DNA from: Salipiger bermudensis HTCC2601
Lineage (GTDB): Bacteria; Pseudomonadota; Alphaproteobacteria; Rhodobacterales; Rhodobacteraceae
Assembly (NCBI RefSeq): GCF_000153725.1
Contig: NZ_DS022277.1
Span: forward strand, 633,415 to 697,414
DNA length: 64,000 nucleotides
Direction: 5' to 3'
The translations under genes were made by a program, and so were the position numbers. The number at the start of each line of letters is the position of its first letter. Position 1 is the stretch's first letter. The notes under the pieces were generated by a model. That model did not search any database, was not told the origin of the DNA, and was given only the letters and a program-made list of their open reading frames with translations. Positions 62,660 through 64,000 of this stretch are shown here, in pieces.

Positions 62660-64000
62660 CAGCTCATCGATAGCACGACGGTCTTCTTGCGGGTGAAATG
62701 TTCGAGCATCGACTCGAGCGAGGCCTCCTTGCCAAGCCCCGAGCGCCCAAAGCCGCCATAGGAGAGGTTCGGCTGGATGGTGAAGCCGGCATTGACCTGC
62801 ACGAATCCCGCATCGAGCTGCTTGGACGCGGTCAGCGCGGTGGCGAGGTCCTTGGTCCAGATCGAGGCGGCGAGGCCGAACTCGGTGTCGTTGGCCTGCG
62901 CCATGACCTCGTCATAGCTGGTCCATTTCCGGATCACCGTGACCGGGCCGAAGATCTCTTCCTGCACCACCGGGCTCTGCGGGTCGATGCCGAGAACCAG
63001 CGTCGGCTGAAGGAAGAGATCGGGCGCGACCGTGTCGGCCTCGGGCAGTTTTGCGCAGCGGATCACCTCGGCCTCGGGCGCGGCATCGGCCAGCGCGACG
63101 TAGCCTTTCACCTTTGCCACCTGCTGCGGCGAGGAGATGGTGCCGATATCGGTGGCCTCATCGAGCGGATCGCCGATCACCAGGGTGTCGAGCCGCGCCT
63201 TCAGCGCCGCGACAAAGGCGTCGTGGATGTCCGCGTGCACGTAGATCCGGCTGGCGGCAGTGCAGCTCTGGCCCTGCCGGGTAAACCGCATGCCGGTCAC
63301 GGCACCTTCGACGGCGCGCTCGAGATCGACATCCGCGCAGACGATCATCGGGCTCTTGCCGCCGAGTTCGAGCGACACCGGGATCAGCCGTTTCGCGGCC
63401 GAGATGTAGATCTTCTCGCCGACGGCTTCCGAACCGGTGAAGGTGATCTTGGCAACGTCGCGATGATCGACAAGCGCCTGTCCGCATTCGGCACCGCTGC
63501 CGCAGACCACGTTGATCACTCCCTCGGGCAGCAGCGCGGCCAGCATCTCGGCGCAGGCATAGGTGGCGAAGGGGGCGACCTCGGAGGCCTTGATCACCAC
63601 CGGGTTGCCGGCAACCAGCGCCGGCGCGATCTTGAGCATCATCAGCACCAGCGGCACGTTCCACGGCAGGATCGCACCGACCACGCCCACCGGCTCGCGG
63701 GTGGTGGCGGCGAAGACGTCAGGGGCGAATGGAAGGGTCTCACCCTTGATCTCGGAGCCCAGCCCGCCGAACATCTCGAGCAGGTCGGCGGCGACGCGGA
63801 TCTCGCCGCGGCACTCGGTGCGGATCGCCTTGCCGGTCTCGCGGGCCAGCAGATGCGCCAGCGGCTCGAGTTGCGCCAGCATGATGCGGCCGGCTTCGGC
63901 CACCAGCCGGCCGCGCTCGCGCGCCGGGGTCTCGGCCCAGTCATGCGCGGCGGCCTTTGCGGCGGCGACGGCGGCATCCACGTCGGCGGCGTCGTTGGCG
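62659..64000 (-). CDS. Aldehyde dehydrogenase, N-terminus beyond the window
   Basis: At least 446 residues; the frame continues through the right edge, so about 30 N-terminal residues are missing. The active site is RQGQSCTAASRIY with the nucleophile Cys and ELGGKSPM with the Glu; PWNVP is in the cofactor region. It belongs to the broad benzaldehyde/vanillin-type or betaine-type aldehyde dehydrogenases. Coupled to a TauE/SafE permease, it may oxidise a sulfo- or carboxy-aldehyde; the substrate is unknown. Confidence 0.87.
   Translation of the reverse strand, partial: ANDAADVDAAVAAAKAAAHDWAETPARERGRLVAEAGRIMLAQLEPLAHLLARETGKAIRTECRGEIRVAADLLEMFGGLGSEIKGETLPFAPDVFAATTREPVGVVGAILPWNVPLVLMMLKIAPALVAGNPVVIKASEVAPFATYACAEMLAALLPEGVINVVCGSGAECGQALVDHRDVAKITFTGSEAVGEKIYISAAKRLIPVSLELGGKSPMIVCADVDLERAVEGAVTGMRFTRQGQSCTAASRIYVHADIHDAFVAALKARLDTLVIGDPLDEATDIGTISSPQQVAKVKGYVALADAAPEAEVIRCAKLPEADTVAPDLFLQPTLVLGIDPQSPVVQEEIFGPVTVIRKWTSYDEVMAQANDTEFGLAASIWTKDLATALTASKQLDAGFVQVNAGFTIQPNLSYGGFGRSGLGKEASLESMLEHFTRKKTVVLSMS

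Overview
The window reads as GC-rich chromosomal DNA of an alphaproteobacterium of the Rhodobacteraceae (roseobacter type). This rests on the rluD-like/rpoH pair, a PhaR regulator, tandem TerB-like proteins, gamma-glutamyl polyamine-type genes, a ChvE/GbpR sugar module and two copies of a REP-like intergenic element ending in a CAAAAATA motif. No rRNA, tRNA, CRISPR array, insertion sequence or prophage was seen. Genes are dense, often overlap by 1-4 bases, and several start with GTG or TTG.

Region 1 (1-6123): at the left edge is a truncated minus-strand gene with a TTG start. Its product has a charged leader-like half and a Gly/Ala/Ser/Thr-rich tail. Next is a tight five-gene minus-strand operon: two uncharacterised proteins sharing an HFAR motif (one membrane-anchored), a DyP-type peroxidase, a cytochrome P450 with Pro in place of the I-helix acid, and a GST-like protein. 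This is the least explained system in the window.

Region 2 (6509-13522): a 27-residue lipoprotein, a marR-adaptor-RND efflux operon, then an MFS exporter divergent from a TetR regulator. Region 3 (13519-21354): a sugar-type ABC system around a GntR regulator, with an esterase, a sugar epimerase-like protein and a Gfo/Idh/MocA oxidoreductase. Region 4 (21517-25272): a YehZYXW/OsmF-type betaine ABC transporter. Region 5 (25376-29692): a small membrane protein whose start codon overlaps head-to-head with that of an RluA-family pseudouridine synthase, rpoH with a heat-shock-type promoter, an oxidoreductase and phaR.

Region 6 (29728-39972, all minus): a polar amino acid/polyamine-type ABC transporter, a PliG-like secreted protein, two glutamine-synthetase-like ligases, a class I amidotransferase, a FAD oxidase and a DegT aminotransferase. 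Together they suggest uptake and gamma-glutamylation-dependent breakdown of an amine. A predicted promoter with a perfect 18-bp palindrome precedes the first ligase gene.

Region 7 (40164-47918): three TerB-like genes, a secreted protein, rlmJ, an Asp/Glu racemase, a block of gene remnants (racemase, deacetylase and ABC ATPase fragments fused in one frame, plus an amidohydrolase tail), a GntR regulator and a Y-family polymerase. Region 8 (48060-64000): a semialdehyde dehydrogenase, then mutarotase, lactonase, ketoglutarate-semialdehyde dehydrogenase, ketodeoxyarabonate dehydratase, sugar dehydrogenase and arabonate dehydratase, followed by gguB-gguA-chvE and divergent gbpR. This is a complete non-phosphorylative L-arabinose (or galactose-type) route from uptake to 2-oxoglutarate. 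A TauE/SafE permease and a truncated aldehyde dehydrogenase close the window.
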